From contig JAFCIZ010000001.1 in assembly GCA_017871115.1 (NCBI GenBank), forward strand, positions 2,647,501-2,711,500: a DNA stretch of 64,000 bases, given 5' to 3'. The notes below the pieces were generated by a model, which searched no databases, was not told the DNA's origin, and was given only the letters and a program-made list of their open reading frames with translations. Position numbers and translations under genes: made by a program. The DNA comes from Cunninghamella blakesleeana. Lineage: Eukaryota; Mucoromycota; Mucoromycetes; Mucorales; Cunninghamellaceae. The stretch's first letter is position 1, and each line of letters begins with the position of its first letter. Positions 11,145 to 26,317 of the stretch are shown piece by piece.

Positions 11145-12827
11145 TTTATCTTTTTTAACAATCCAAAGAGAATCGAATATGATTTTTGGGAAATATACAT
11201 TTTATACTTGTATACTAATAATTAAGCATAATTCTATTCCCCAAGCTGTGTTTTATTTCAATGCTTAATTTTTTTTTAAAAAAAAAAAAATACCAAGAGA
11301 AAGGCTATAAAAAAATTTAACGCGGTTTTCCCTTTTTGCTGGCTATAATGGTTATTCGTGCAAATGTTTGTAAGAATATAAAGCAAACTATTATAATTAA
11401 TATATTATAAAAAGCTTTCTATACTACAAATATATAAATATTTACTTGTACCATTCCTTTATCGTTTAGTATCGATAATAATAGTTATTAAAATAGAATA
11501 TGCATAATTAAAAATGATCACCAAAGAGATTTTTTCCTGGTCTTTGACCACTTTTTTTATTACCTAAATGATTACATTTTTTATTTCTTAGCAATAAAAC
11601 AATAGATATCGTAAGTAATGGCTACCAAAATATAAAAACATCGTAGTATTTTATTTTATTTACAAGCACCTAGTATGGTATGGTTAATTCCAGGACGATT
11701 GCATACCTTTTATTGGCTGGATAAATGTTTATCGATCTTTAATTTATTTATATTTTTTTTGATCCCAACAAAAAAAAAACAACAAAGGCTTTTTTCAAAA
11801 AATTCAAAAGTACTAGACATTTTTATTTTACTTTTACTTTTCATTATTTCTTTAATAAAGTCTATTGAAATAGGGGGGAATATGGAAAAGATCATAATAT
11901 AAACTAGGTGGTAAGGATATATAAATATATAAGGAGTTTGAAATCATTTTACAAGTATGAGTTATTAATATAACTAGCATTTTTTTTTACAAGTGACAGG
12001 ATATGATAAAAAGAAAGTAAGTAACAAAGTGTTTATCTTTAAAAGATAAATAAAAAAAGATCATGATGTTGATGATGATGTTGATGATGAAACTCAATGC
12101 ATAAACTATCATCAATATGGTTTTGATTATTAAGTAATGTAATATTTTTTAATCCCCCGATTTTTTTTGGCTGCATCATCCGAAAAAACTATAAACTATA
12201 AACTATAAAAAACAGCCTTCTAGGTTTTCTTTTAAATAAATAGATATAATAATAATAATAAAAATATATATATATTATCATGTATGGCACATTCTATTAT
12301 ATTTATCATACGGGTTTTATACATATTTTATTTTATTTATTTTATGTATAAAAAAGATTTACATAAAATAAAGCAGCTGTATATTTTTTAAAATCTTATT
12401 ATAATCTATAGTTTGAAAAATGGAGCCAATTAAAAGCAAACCATGATCACACGTCACGACATTGATTTTATAATACAAAATATACATGTTTTTTTTTTTT
12501 TGGGTGTACCAAAATCTTTTTTTAATTTTTTCAGCACCCCCTTTTGTTTTTTTTATTTTTTAACTTGACTTTTTCCCCTAGTCTCTTTCTTTTTTTCTTT
12601 CTTCCTCTCTCTCTTTTTTTAATCTTTCTTCTCCTTTTCTTTTACTTTTTTTTTTTTTTTTCGCACCCTCTCTCTTTCTCTCTCTTTTTTTTTTTTTTTA
12701 TTCTTTTATAAATCTATTTTTCGGATCTATATTTTTTTTTTCAAAAAGTTTTACAAGTATATTGATTTGAAACATATTTGATCAACGACACTTTATCAAC
12801 CAATCTCAGCTACGTAATTGATTCCAA

Positions 12828-14336
12828 ATGAACTTTAGTCAATTTGCAACTGTAGATGGTAAAATATTTTTTAGTTTTTTTTTTTTTTTTTAAAAAAAAA
12901 AAACAAGAGGTCAATAGATGTATACATCTCTATTTATTATTATTATAATTTTTTTTTTTTAAAAAAAAAAGATGTAAAAAAAGATGTATCATTATTATTG
13001 CTATTAAAAAATATGTAGTAGGATTGGGATTATAATAAAATTTATAATAAAAAATAAAATAATATATATGAAAAGGGGATAATTATTATTATAATTTTTT
13101 TTTTTTTTAAAAAAAAAAAAGGGTTTTCTCCTTCTAAAATAGAAATGATTTGAAATTACAAAACCATCATATTAATCATTATTATTATAATTCTTTAATT
13201 TTTATGAATATTATTGATATTTATGCAGATTGGTCAAGACATAACAAAGCTCAAACAAATGATATGTTTCCTACTTCTTTAGCTTTACCAGCGCAACCAA
13301 TACAACAATCCACAACATCATCTTCACCCGCAGCAGCCCAAGCAACAAATCAACCTAATGTATCCAATGCAAATCGTTCTAGCAACACTTTTTTAGATGG
13401 GTCTTTTCAAGATTTTATGCCTTATCAACAACAATTTCAAACTTTTGATGAGTTAACCATGAATCACTTACAACAACAACAAACTACTAAACCTCTCACA
13501 CCCCAACCTCAACAACATACTTTACCTCCAACTTCTATATCCCCACAACAACAAGCATATCAATTGCAACAACAACATCATCATCATCATCCTCAACATC
13601 ATCATCCACAACAACAACCTTCTTGGAATGATCAACGTTATACACAGCAACAAACTTATATGCCAACTTCTATATCTTTAGGACAATCTCAACCTACTTA
13701 TTACCCACATCAACAACACCATCCACATCATCATCAACAGCAACAACAACATGCCCATTTACAACAACAACATCACTTTCAGCAACAACAACAAAGATCA
13801 ATACCACCACATCATCATCAACAACAACAAACACATATGCCATATCATCATCAACAACAACAACAACAACATCATTTATTACCCCAACAAGCATTTTTGG
13901 ATAGATTAAATCAATCACAACAACAATTAAATCATCATCCTCAATACCCAGGTTTATCATCACCTTCTTCATCTCAATTAATTCAAAAACATAATAATAA
14001 TAATAATAAAGATGTCAATGGTAATAATAATAATAATAGTAATGGCTATATGATGGAAGGAACTATGGCATTACCCATGGCATTAAAAAAACCAAAAAAG
14101 AAGAAGAAGAAGAAAGAACCAGAAGATCCTAATGCTCCACCTAAACCTAAACGTAAAACAGGCTTGAATAAACCTTTGATTTTAAGTGCTCCTCTATCAG
14201 CTTTAATGGATGGTGATATAGAAGTAAGTTTTGAATAAAATAAATATAAAAAAAAAAAAAAAAATTAATAAGAGGGAGAAAGAGAAAAAGTAAAGAGGAG
14301 AATTATTTTTTTTTTTTAAGGATTATTATTTATCAT

Positions 14337-14394
<58 letters not shown>

Positions 14395-14901
14395 ATTATA
14401 AATTAGTTATCAAGACCTGAAATAGTAAAACGATTATGGGTTTATATTAAAGAACATAAACTTCAAGATCCAAAAGATCGACGATTTATATTATGTGATG
14501 AAAAATTAAAAACAATTTTTCATGTAGATCGAGTAAATAGTTTTGGCATGAATAGGGATTTATCGAAACATCTAACAAAAAAGGATATTGTTGATCAACC
14601 ACCTACAGATGATTTATCAGCCAATCTAACATCAACTCTTGATGAAAATAATAATAATAACAATAACAATACTACTACTACTACTACTAATAATAATAAT
14701 AATAATAATAGTCAAGACAATAATAATAACATTATAAATAATATGAATAATAAACAATCCTCACCTACTGTTACTGCGGAAACTCCTGATGATGTCGTAA
14801 CACCAAAAGAAGGTGAACATGTTATTGCAAATACAAATCCTATTACAACAACAACTTCATCTACTAGTACGACTACTACATCCACTCCAATTCTTCATTA
14901 A
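12828..14901 (+). CDS. SWIB/MDM2-domain protein with Gln/His-rich N-terminal region
   Basis: Three exons, 12828-12858, 13229-14223 and 14407-14901, encode 506 residues. The first exon supplies only ten codons (MNFSQFATVD) and joins in frame to DWSRHNKAQ. Residues about 60-260 are a very long Gln/His low-complexity region. A Lys-rich segment (KKPKKKKKKKEPEDPNAP) precedes the SWIB fold: GLNKPLILSAPLSALM at the end of exon 2, then LSRPEIVKRLWVYIKEHKLQ, DPKDRRFILCDEKL and VNSFGMNRDLSKHL in exon 3. SWIB domains occur in SWI/SNF subunits and in fungal proteins of the Tri1/Uaf30 type tied to RNA polymerase I transcription; which role applies is unclear. The C-terminus is Asn/Thr-rich and probably disordered. 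The exon 2-3 junction falls inside the domain and keeps it intact, which supports the model. Confidence 0.88.
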
Positions 14902-16559
14902 TTGAAATTATAAATGTGTATGTATATATATAGATAGTATATATATATATTTATATATATGTACTGTTTACTATTTACTGTTTGTTAGTTATCTTTTTAT
15001 TATTATTATTATTATTTCATTTTTTATTTTTCTTATATATATACATATATACATATATGTTCTATGTCTTTCTTTTTATTTCTATCTTTTTACATTATTT
15101 TATTCTTTCTTTTTTCTTACTTTATTTTTCTTTTTCTTTTTCTCTCACACTCAAACACACTCTCTCACACACTTTTTATTATTATTTTATTTTATTTTTT
15201 TGCTTCTTTCTTTCTTTTTCTTTTTCCTTTTTTTTTTAAAAAAAAAGAAAAAAAAACCCAAAACATCATTAAAAAAAATTTATATAATATAGTTTATTTA
15301 TTTTTTAATTGATGTTGGTATATTTATGTATATTAAAATATATACATAACAAAATGCATATAAAAAACAAAACTGTCACTTTATTATATGTAAGGGGGTG
15401 AACGGATGAATTATGTTTATATCTAATTTATTTCATGGAACGATATTTATTAAATAATCCTATGTATTAACATAAAAATAAATAATAAAAGTTAGTTAAT
15501 CATAATATATATATATATATATATATAATCATTATATATATTGAAATAATAATAATAATAATAATAATAATAGGTCAAGTAAACCTTTGATTCATCTATT
15601 TTATTATATTTTATTTCCCTTTTCTTCTACTTTCCCCTTGATAATTTCAATAAAACTAAAACTCCTTCAACCTTTTTTTTTTTTTTACCCTTCCCCTTCA
15701 CAATATCATCATCATCATCATTATCGTTACCACCTTCTCTCTCCCTTTTTTACATCCTACGCACTTATTTATGATTATAAAATGATATTCATAAATATAA
15801 AATAATTGATTATTGTTACTATTAGTATTACTATTAGTATTATCAATATTATTATTTTTTTAAAAAAAAAGAATGAAAAAGGAAAAATGTTTTTATAAAT
15901 TGTTATTACGTACAAAATGTATTTTTTATAATTATTACTATTTTTGTATAATCCCTTATATTATAAGGATATAGAGTTTTTTATTTGATTGGCATAAATT
16001 TCGCATTTTAAAAAAATATAATTAAAAACTAGTTTTTTCTTTTTTTCAGTGATTATAGAAAATGTTAATTTTCGACGATGGTTTCTACTTTTGTTTACAT
16101 CAAGATATATACATATGTATATTTATAAATAACTGTAACACGGATCACGTATATTTATAAATATATTGTTAAAAAAATTACGTATACGAGTACGTACGCT
16201 TCAATCATGAATCCTATTTTTTTTTTCATACTTATGTAGTAAAATATTATGTAATACTATTATTTATTATTGGTTTATTTTATTTCTTCGTTCATTATTA
16301 TTATTATTACGTATTTAAAAATGGATAACTGATAAAATAAGGTGAAAAAAAAAAAAATCGCACATTATGAAATTTATTATTCATTCGTTAAAAAAAACAC
16401 GTTAATTTGACATATATGGAAAAAAACTACCGACCGGCTTTATTACTTGAAACTTTACTGTGGGTGAATTTTTTTAAAAAAAAAAATTTAAAATAAAAAG
16501 GCATAAATTTTTTTCCTTTTTCATTCTTTTTCAATCTTTTATTTTTTAACTATAAAGCA
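14902..16559. other. Spacer, pyrimidine-rich low complexity
   Basis: Holds TA repeats, long T/C-rich stretches (14980-15240) and an AAT repeat near 15545-15570. Open frames here are made of Phe/Leu/Ser runs from the T-rich strand and do not look coding. The last 60 bp are a T/C-rich leader before the M28 protease ATG. Confidence 0.6.
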
Positions 16560-19500
16560 ATGGAGACAGAAACAACTCCATTAATTAATAAAACAAATAA
16601 TAAGAATACTTCACCTACTGCTACTAGTAGTAGTACTGGTGGTGTTGATGCTCGTCGTTGCTTATATCCTTCTACTTGGTTTAATTGCTCATCCATCCCT
16701 TCTAGTAATGATAAATCACCTTGTCAAACATTTAAATATTATTTTTATATTTTTGGATTTTTGCTTACCTTTGGTGTTTATTTGAATTGGTTTCAAGAAC
16801 GTATGCCAACACCCTTAAACGATGTTGAAGCAACGAAAATAAATGGTTTTGCGGGTTTACATGCTTTTAATACTTATTTAACTCAATTCCATACTCCTCA
16901 CCCTCCTAATAGTAGAGAAAATGGTCGTCTTTATCACTGGCTTGGTTCTTTAGTACAAGAGTTTCAATTAGAAGCAAAGCAAAACAATGTTCAATTGGAT
17001 ATTATTACAAAGGATGATACTAAGGTTAGTATCAAACAAGATTGGTTTACTACTGGTAAAGAAATATATAAGAAATAACATTAATGAAAATAACAAGATT
17101 GATAATAATATATATGGATGATAATGTCTATTTAATTCTTTACTAAATCATATAACCACCATCCTTTATTATTATTTTATACCTATAGAGGAATATTGGG
17201 TACCTGATAGTAGAAACGTCATAGCAAAGATCGTTGGCTCAGATGAAAAACTTCGAGACCAAAGTATTTTAATCAATGCTCATTATGGTAACAAAATAAA
17301 ATAAAATATATCATTAATGATTTATATATATATATTGTCCGTTGAGAAAATTTATTGATTGTTTTTTTCTCACTTTATTCCAATTTAAATAGATAGTGTA
17401 CCTACAAGTTTTGGTGTTACAGATAATGGAATGGGAGTCACAGTTGCTATAGAATTATTGCGTTACTTTATAAAGAATCCACCAAAACATACCATGATTT
17501 TCTTATTTAATAACATGGAAGAAGGTGGTTTGGTTGGCGCTAAAGTATTTGTTAATCACCCTTGGTTTGAATCTGTTAAAGTGTTTTTGAATTTAGAAGG
17601 TGCTGGTGTAAGTTTTAATGATGTTAATAAAATGGGATGAGTTAATGTATATCTATATAAAAATGCCATGTATTTATATCGTTATCCTATTTTATTTTAC
17701 ATTTTTTTTTAGGCTGGTGGTCGTAGTATGTTGTTTAGATCTTCTTCATTATTAGGTGTTAAAAAATTAGCTTCTTCAAAGGCTCATTATTTAAACGCTT
17801 CACCATTGGGTAATGATATGTTTAAATTAAATTTAATTAAAAGGTAAAATAAATACATCTATAAGTACGTCTAGTTTATTAATAAAAATAAAATAAAAAT
17901 GAATAAGTATGAATGATGGCTTAATACATATAATTATTTTTATAATAGTGATACAGATTATAGTGTATTTGATCGTCTTGGTGTTCCTGGTCTTGACGTT
18001 GCCTTTTATTCACCAAGATCTCATTATCATACTCAACGTGATAGTTTAGCTTATACATCACCAAAATCAGTACAATACATGGGTCAATTATCACTTGGTC
18101 TCCTTCAAAACCTCGATCAAAGTGGCTCTTTCCAAGATGATGTAAAAGAACAACCTGTCTATTATGATGTCATTGGTCGATTCATTATTGTCATGTCCTT
18201 CTTTACTTATCAACTTATCCATATCCTTGCTTTGATTATTACTCCCTTGGTACCTATTGTATGGGTTTTAAAACAACACCCTAATACTAATCACCATTTA
18301 CATACTTTGAAAAAAGAAGCTATCGAATTCAGTAAAGGTTTCTTTATTTCACTTTCCGCTTTTATTGCTGTCTTAACCTCACTTGGTATTTCTACTCTTA
18401 TTTTAATTAATATTAACCCATTGGTAAGACAAAAAAAAAAAAAACAAATAATAAAAAAGATGTAAATGAATGAAATGTGTATTTATCTTTTTTTTTTTCT
18501 CTCTCTCTCTTTTTCTTTCTTTCTTTTTTCTAGGTATCTTATGCTGGAGCTAATTTAGTAGCTTTCTATTTGTTCATTGCTCAATTAGCTGGCTTAGTTT
18601 TATCATTATTAATTTGTCAAAAATGCTCTTGGTACAGAGTTAGTTTAAGTAAAAATCCTGAAATTTTATTACATGGTTTGAATGGTATTTGGTGGATTTT
18701 GGTTGTGTTGGCTACTGTGTTAGGTCATTACCGTATATCTGCTCTTTATTATGCTATCTGGTATTTGATATTTGGTACATTGGCTTCTATTGCTTTCCAC
18801 TTATTACCAAAAGACAAAAAATACCGTTTACCTCTTGTTTTTGCCATTCAATATATTATTCCTTTTATTTTGATGTCCCAAAATATTACATTGACATTGA
18901 CTGCTCTTAGACATAGCCCTGTAGACGGTTCATCAGCATTGCCTTGTAAGATTACTATTTATTAATTATTATTCTTTAAATATATATATATATATATATA
19001 TATAATGTATGAAATACACATATTAATCTTTCTCTTCCTTTTTCTTTCTATTATTTTTATTTTTAATAGTATACATCATAACTGGTTATGAAATTGCACT
19101 CGTCGTATTACCACTTCTCTACTGGGTTCAATTAGCAGGCAATCAAAGAAAAGTTTTCAAATTCTTATCTATTCTTTTTGCTATCATTCTTGTCATTTGT
19201 TTCTTCAAATCGCCTTTTGATTCTAATTTATCACCCAATAAATTGTTATATCGTCAAGAATACAACGTTACCTCACCTATTGCCAAAAACATTGTACGTA
19301 CCAATCAAGGTGTAGAGACATTAAAAGATGCCTTAACAGAAGAAGAATTAAAAACATTTGTTTGTGAATCTATATCACCTTATACGGAAGAATGCACTTA
19401 TGAATCTACTTTATTACCACTTTATGCTCGTCAAGATCCTTATAATGAAGCTACCATCTCATTTAATAAAACTTGTACTGATGATGTATGTACGATCGAT

Positions 19501-19845
19501 GGTAACTTTTCATCCAAGAATAGTTTATTCTGCCAAATCAAGTTCCATCAACATCACGACGTGATTGAAAAAGCATGGATTAATAATGGTACTCCTATTG
19601 AACATGAATCAGTTAAAACCATCATGAGTTATTCGGATAACTATGATACTCCTATTCCTTTTGGTTTCTCTTACCCCTCCCAATCTTCTTCGCCTCAAGG
19701 TACTTTTAGTTGTTATTATGATGAATGGTATCATGACGAACTTCCTGGTTTTACTTCTTTACGTGATCGTTTATCTTCAAAGGCTCTTTTGGTTATCCGT
19801 GGCCAAGGGATTTCCATTGTCCATTTTAAAAATTTGGAATTTTAA
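16560..19845 (+). CDS. PFF1: Vacuolar membrane protease, peptidase family M28 (Pff1-like)
   Basis: Multi-pass metallo-aminopeptidase-like protein of the vacuolar membrane. Seven exons: 16560-17055, 17189-17287, 17393-17607, 17713-17843, 17949-18423, 18534-18945 and 19070-19845, giving 867 residues. A cytosolic N-terminus precedes TM1 (FYIFGFLLTFGVYLNW, about 62-77). The M28 catalytic domain follows, with zinc-site motifs NAHYDS, TDNGMG and NMEEGG and the later segments LEGAGAGGR, DTDYSVF and SPRSHYHT. Several hydrophobic helices come next (about 385-640), then a lumenal C-terminal domain of about 200 residues with Cys pairs. Length and order match fungal Pff1. The DNGMG and NMEEGG motifs are both in exon 3. 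The native substrate of this family is poorly known, so no specific role is claimed. Confidence 0.93.
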
Positions 19846-20610
19846 TTTATTTATCACACTTATTTTTTAATATATATATATATATATATGATGTACTATG
19901 TAAAATAAATATAAAGTAAAGCAAAATAAATAAACCAAATATAAAGGTGATATATTGTTTTTTAAAAAAGAAAGACTGATTTTATACACACTCTGAGATT
20001 TTTTGGACCTTATAATTGGAAATATATTATAATTTTTTTATAAACTTTCTATTATCAAATCAATAATATAAAGTACCTTAAATAATTAATAAAATTATTA
20101 TAGGCAGAAAATAAAATAGAGTTAAGAGATGAAAAAATGGGGAACGTTTTTTTTATTTTTTATTTTTGATTATGATAATTTTTAACAGGTATTTATATCA
20201 ATTTTGTATCATTTTATTTTGCTTCAACATTTTTACCGTTACATATACAATTATTAAATTACTTTTTTTATAAATATTTTATTTTTTCGATATTTTCTTC
20301 AATTTTTTCAAGAATCTAAAGAAAAATTGATGTGAAATAAAAAAAATGAAAGCTTAAAAAATTAAACTTTGTCTTGATTTTTTTGACGGAATCTCAAAAT
20401 GTTTTTTTTCAAAAGTTTTTTTTTAAAAAAAAATTACTCTTGTTTTGCTTGAATATACACCTGAAAAATATTTTATATTTTTTCTTTATTTCTTATATTT
20501 CATAAATATAACTATACAGTATTATTTTTATTATTATTTTGGATCAATCTATTATATAACACTCTTTTTATTTTATTATTTTAATTATTATTTTTAATAA
20601 TAAAAATAAT
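19846..20610. other. Spacer, nothing recognised
   Basis: 765 bp of A/T-rich DNA with a short TA repeat (19870-19890). It probably holds the 3' end of the M28 gene and the promoter of the methyltransferase gene. Confidence 0.6.
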
Positions 20611-22234
20611 ATGACAACTGAAAGATTTCAATCGTTTAAAGCAACCACCTGGATAGAGGGACAGATCCGACATCGTCGAAAGTGTTACAAGGCATTATTT
20701 TTTATTGATATTCAATTGAATGGTTTATCTGCCGAAATAGAAAAAGAAAATGAAAAGATTCAAGTATTATTTCGATACGATGATGGATCCATGACAGATA
20801 TACAACATCAAGACTGTTTCCGAGTAACCAAACCTGGTCGAGTGATACGATTACATGTGGGTCCCCCTACGGATCCAAATGAAACCAAAGATAAACCTTT
20901 CCAAGTATGGCAATGTATTGAAATACCTGAAATAATTCAAGAATACATAGAAAAGCATCCATTCATGCCTGATCCTCCTTTAATACATAAAACACACAAT
21001 ACTATCAAAAGACCTAATGGGGAAGAACATTTAAAAAAGGATATGATTTGTAAATATTGGGTCAGTCAACGTTCTTGTCTTAAAAAAGAAGCTTGCCCTT
21101 TTCAGCATCCCACTGGTCCAGCATTTAAAAAAGCAAAAGAATCATGGATGAATGAAGTAAGTGATAATATATATAAGGATATAAAAATAGAAATATAATA
21201 AGATGAATGATTTTTAGTTATATAATAGATAGCTGATTAACTCCTTTTTTACTTATTATTACTTTAATTAGAGATTAAAACATCGAAAAATTGTAACTAA
21301 TGATCCAAATGATCCTCATCAAGATAAAAGTCCTCACGCATTACGTGCAATGATATTTTCTCAATGGATTTATAATACACTTCTTCCTAATATACTGTCA
21401 TCAACTTCAACAACGACAGCAACAACATCCGTTGACTATTCTAAATTATTAATACTGGATATTGCAGGTGGAAAAGGCGAAATTTCACTATTTTTATCAC
21501 ATGGATTTGGAATTAAAACCGTAGTAGTAGAACCTAATGTCAGAAAACAGCCTAAATATTGGTTAAAAAGACGTCGTGATTTAATGTATAAGCATGGATT
21601 TTTTAATAAGGATAATAATAACAATAATAATAACAATTACAATAATGAAACTAAGGATGATATTAACAATATAAATAAAACATCGACGACAATAACAGCA
21701 AAAGAAAATGATGAAGGAAAAAATGAGCCTGTAATAACTGCAATAAATGAAGAAGATGAGGATAAAGAAGAAGAAAAAGAAGAAGAAAAAGAAGAAGAAG
21801 AAGAAGAAGAAAGAGGCGAAGAAAAACGAAGTGAAAAATCATGGCCATATCCTCATATTACACCTGAATTTATACCTACACTATTAGATGATAAGTTTAT
21901 AGAACAACATAAAGAATTACTAGACGAGGTGACATTAATAATTGGTATGCATGCAGATGAAGCAACAGAACCTATTTGTGATATTGCATTGAAATTGGGT
22001 AAACCTTTTGCTGTTGTCCCATGTTGTGTATTTGGTCATGAAAATCGACACAGAAAATTATCTTCTGGAGAACCTGTTTCTACTACGAAGGATTTGATCC
22101 AATACTTGTGCGAAAAAAATACCAGCCCATTTGGTGGTGAAATAAAACGTGATTATTTGGCATTTGAAGGAAAAAATGAATTAGTCTATTGGATTCCCTC
22201 AAAATTTCCATCAACTTATCATTCATTTAAATAA
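20611..22234 (+). CDS. CCCH zinc-finger protein with SAM-dependent methyltransferase-like domain
   Basis: Two exons, 20611-21156 and 21272-22234, encode 502 residues. Residues 1-115 form a beta-rich N-terminal domain of unknown type (TWIEGQIRHRRKCYKALFFI). A single CCCH finger follows at about 146-165, spaced C-x8-C-x5-C-x3-H (CKYWVSQRSCLKKEACPFQH). Residues about 182-500 look like a class I methyltransferase: a nucleotide-binding motif LLILDIAGGKGEISLF, an acidic position in VVVEPN, and late conserved segments GMHADEATEPICDIAL and PFAVVPCCVFGHENRHRKL. A long Asn- and Glu-rich insertion (about 270-370) splits the domain. The CCCH finger suggests RNA as the substrate. I do not recognise a characterised enzyme with this arrangement, so the target is unknown. 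The neighbour gene converges from the opposite strand. Confidence 0.85.
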
Positions 22235-22419
22235 TTATTATGTTCATACAAAAATATTTATTAGTCAATGGGATCAACTTTGAAAATATCAAGATTAGTG
22301 TCAAAATTTAAAATCCAAATGTATATATGTATGTATTGTATTTCACTGGTAAGTTTATATAAATGATAGTAGTAATTAAAATAACGATAACGATAACAAT
22401 ATAAAATAAAATAAATATA

Positions 22420-23536
22420 TTACAATTTGCTATCTTTATCATCAATAACCCAACCATCTATTTTTTCTACAATTATTTTAGTAATTTCATCCAATTTACT
22501 TGCATCTTTTCCAACAAGACTAATAACAACTGATAGATTGGGATCATTCAATTTTGGATAGCTACCAATTTTAATATTATCCTTTTGTACTGATTTTTGA
22601 AGATCTGTTAATAAATTTGCAATCATGCCTTCGGGTTTTTTTGAACCAATTTGTCGACGATAAAATGGTGAAGTAGTTGATATATTTTGTTTAATATGAT
22701 GGGAAAGAGAATGTAATAAAAGTTTGAAAAGACGTGGAATGCCAGGTAAAATATAAACATTATTATTGACCAAAATGATAGGAATAGGGATTTGATCATG
22801 AGCACGTATATGTTGACTAGGTGAGGGAAAAGTAGCCATTTGTTTATATCCATCTAATGGAGCTATTTCTGTTGCTTTTGTTGATGATGATGATGATAAC
22901 TGTTTTGAACGTAATAAAAGTACTTTTTCCCAAGTAAAAGGATCCAATGCTAATGTCAAGTTAAAAGCTTTTGCAATAGAAGCATAGGTAATATCATCAT
23001 GCGTACTATATTAAAAATATATTAAAAATAAAATAAAAAAAATTGAATAAGATTAATATATGTACATGTGTATGCATGAATGTATTGGTTGTATTTACGG
23101 TCCTAATGAATTAAATAGATATTTATTTATGTAAATTTAATAAAGTGTTCAAAATTTTATTATTATTTTCAATCTTTTTTATTTTTTATTTTTTTTTATT
23201 CTTTTATTTTTTTAAAAACATACCGATTCCACCAGAAGTAAAAACGAAATCATGATTTGCTGATAGTTTTTTTATAGCCTCGCTTATATCATATTCGTTA
23301 TCACCAACAACTTCTATACGTTTCAATTCAATTCCTAATTCAAATAAGAACTTGGCTAGAAAAGAAAAGAGCAGTAATATTATTAATAATAATAAACAAG
23401 AAGTACTTTTGGTATATCTATATAGTTATATATAATAATAATACATACCTAAGCAATGGGAATTAACATCTTGAATTTTCCCAGTTAATATTTCGTCACC
23501 AATTACGAGACAAGCTGCTGACCATGATTTAGCCAT
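22420..23536 (-). CDS. MoCF-biosynthesis (MoaB/Mog/CinA-like) domain protein
   Basis: Four exons: 23449-23536, 23224-23355, a 4-nt micro-exon at 23099-23102 and 22420-23005, giving 269 residues. The N-terminal half is a molybdopterin-binding fold: CLVIGDEILTGKIQDVNS, then VVGDNEYDI, then FTSGGIGPTHDDIT. The last motif is the ligand-binding loop of the family (GGIGPTxDDxT). It is only produced if the micro-exon GACC is spliced in, and this also restores the frame to exon 4. The C-terminal half (LPGIPRLFKLLL, then IGSYPKLNDPNLSVVISLVG) matches the CinA/FLAD1 N-terminal type rather than the MogA type. Stand-alone eukaryotic proteins of this kind are annotated as molybdopterin-binding or FAD-synthase-related; their reaction is uncertain. 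No C-terminal PAPS-reductase-like FAD synthase domain is present. Confidence 0.88.
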
Positions 23537-24294
23537 TTGAAAAAAAAAAAAAAAAGGTACAGAGAGAAAAATTCAATTTTTTTTTTGAAAATATTATATT
23601 TATAAGATTTATTAATTTAAATCTCAGACATCATTTTTTTTTATCAAATCACTCTATTTTTTGTATGCAAATAGTGGTAATAATAATGAAAAAAAAAAAA
23701 ACTCCTTTTGTATTATACTACTGTTTTATTCTTTTGATAGGTTTTGAAAATTATTTCAATTTTTTTAATAATAAAAATTTCTTCACCCATTTTTTTTTAT
23801 ACCCTTACCCCTATACCGAATATACCGAATATGGTAATTAAAAAAATAATAGTTGAGAAAATCGCATGAATAAAAAAAACACGTAATTTTTTTTATAGTC
23901 TAGCTATACCGCAATAAAAAAAATGATAAAAAAATATGTAGAATACATATGAATATATTTGAATACATTAATTAAAATAAGTATGTACCTGCTTTCTCTT
24001 TTTCTCTTTTTGTATTGCTATTGGTTTTAGTATTTCAGTCGAAATGTTTTTGACTTTTTAATTATATTTTAATAGAACTGAAAATAAAAGTAAACTTTCT
24101 TTTTTTTAATAACCTTCGTGATTAAATATATCACTTTGTAATAAATATAGTATTTATTTCTAATAGTTATTCATTGTAAAAAAAAATACATAGTTGTGGT
24201 TTTTAATAATAAATAAAATAAATAGATACATTAATCAAATGAATGAATTTTTTTTAAAAAAATAATGCATACATATATATATAACTAAAATATA
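23537..24294. other. Spacer, nothing recognised
   Basis: A/T-rich DNA between the MoCF gene start and the 3' end of the monooxygenase gene. A repeated ATACCGAATATACCGAATAT lies near 23812-23831. No coding signal. Confidence 0.55.

Positions 24295-26317
<2,023 letters not shown>

Larger units (their letters stand above)
9565..12827. other. Long spacer between divergent CYP51 and the SWIB gene
   Basis: 3.3 kb of A/T-rich DNA containing the CYP51 promoter at the left and a pyrimidine-rich leader of the SWIB gene at about 12480-12780. Only two weak coding candidates were seen, a minus-strand ORF at 10848-11144 and a plus-strand ORF at 11675-11902. TA repeats occur near 9990-10020. Nothing else is supported. 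Confidence 0.55.

Noticed and set aside
13694..13972. Minus-strand Val/Asp-rich ORF
   Set aside because: Mirror image of the Gln/His codons of the SWIB gene on the other strand.
14982..15312. Phe/Leu/Ser-rich open frames
   Set aside because: Arise from a T/C-rich tract; no domain, no realistic protein composition.
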